Part shown: positions 13,150 through 13,246 of the stretch, one piece after another
Layout of the letters: each line of letters opens with the position of its first letter
How positions within the stretch are numbered: position 1 is the first letter of the stretch
Source of the DNA: Cycloclasticus sp.
GTDB taxonomy: Bacteria; Pseudomonadota; Gammaproteobacteria; Methylococcales; Cycloclasticaceae
NCBI GenBank assembly: GCA_019090295.1
Contig: JAHRWG010000192.1
Span: forward strand, 1 to 13,246
DNA length: 13,246 nucleotides
Direction of reading: 5' to 3'
Translations under genes and position numbers: made by a program
The notes under the pieces: model-generated
Database searches by the model: none
Seen by the model: only the letters and a program-made list of their open reading frames with translations
What the model was told of the DNA's origin: nothing

Positions 13150-13246
13150 TTAAATTTCAATGACTTTGATGAAGTCATCTAGGTTTGCCTCAAGGATAGC
13201 AACCAGTTCAGGGTCAAATTGAGTGCCATCGTGCTCTTTGATATAA
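13150..13246 (-). CDS. C-terminal tail of a probable HD-GYP response regulator (partial)
   Basis: The last 31 codons of a gene that begins outside the right edge. The tail reads YIKEHDGTQFDPELVAIL then EANLDDFIKVIEI. A G-T/S-x-FDPELV segment followed by a short helix is the usual ending of HD-GYP cyclic-di-GMP phosphodiesterases, often fused to an N-terminal receiver domain. The HD and GYP motifs and any receiver lie outside the window, so the family call rests on this tail alone. The gene ends 25 bases before the hybrid kinase ATG on the same strand, which indicates an operon and suggests it is the kinase's output partner. An HD-domain phosphohydrolase without a receiver domain is the main alternative. 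Confidence 0.65.
   Translation of the reverse strand, partial: YIKEHDGTQFDPELVAILEANLDDFIKVIEI

Overview
The window looks like chromosome of a moderately AT-rich gammaproteobacterium with a Gram-negative envelope. The evidence is a metG start typical of the group, a DNR-type Crp/Fnr regulator beside hcp, a DUF3012-type lipoprotein, an outer-membrane barrel and a BvgS-like kinase. I cannot name the genus. I saw no tRNA, rRNA, CRISPR array or transposase. Nearly everything except hcp is on the minus strand.

Region 1 (1-2990): the 5' end of metG (minus) is followed by a divergent pair, a DNR-like regulator (minus) and hcp (plus, hybrid-cluster protein). The only Fnr/DNR-type palindrome I found in the window (1133-1146) lies between the pair. 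It is placed to activate hcp and could also act on the regulator's own gene. This is a compact anaerobic nitric-oxide response module. hcp ends in a strong terminator that is interleaved with an oppositely oriented terminator for the next unit.

Region 2 (3027-8566): a tight three-gene minus-strand operon. In transcription order it encodes (a) an 812-aa inner-membrane fusion of a transglutaminase-like domain, seven membrane helices and an ATP-grasp ligase; (b) a membrane-anchored, probably periplasmic TPR protein, whose ATG directly follows the previous stop; and (c) a secreted protein that looks like an outer-membrane beta-barrel. Together they span the inner membrane, periplasm and outer membrane. 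The layout suggests making or modifying, and then exporting, an amide-linked or saccharide envelope product, but the product is unknown. The promoter has a perfect TATAAT with a tandem CTTAAG-N5-CTTAAG element 10 bp upstream, which matches the PmrA/BasR-type response-regulator box. This locus is the best candidate for an undescribed system.

Region 3 (8594-13246): in transcription order, the C-terminal tail of a probable HD-GYP response regulator (cut by the window edge), a 1412-aa BvgS/EvgS-like hybrid histidine kinase with three tandem periplasmic solute-binding domains, and a 56-residue DUF3012-like lipoprotein. The likely logic is periplasmic ligand sensing, phosphorelay, and cyclic-di-GMP hydrolysis by the HD-GYP protein. 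The intergenic stretch between regions 2 and 3 holds a GC-rich stem-loop and a perfect 15-bp palindrome of unknown role. No gene-free stretch is longer than about 170 bases.
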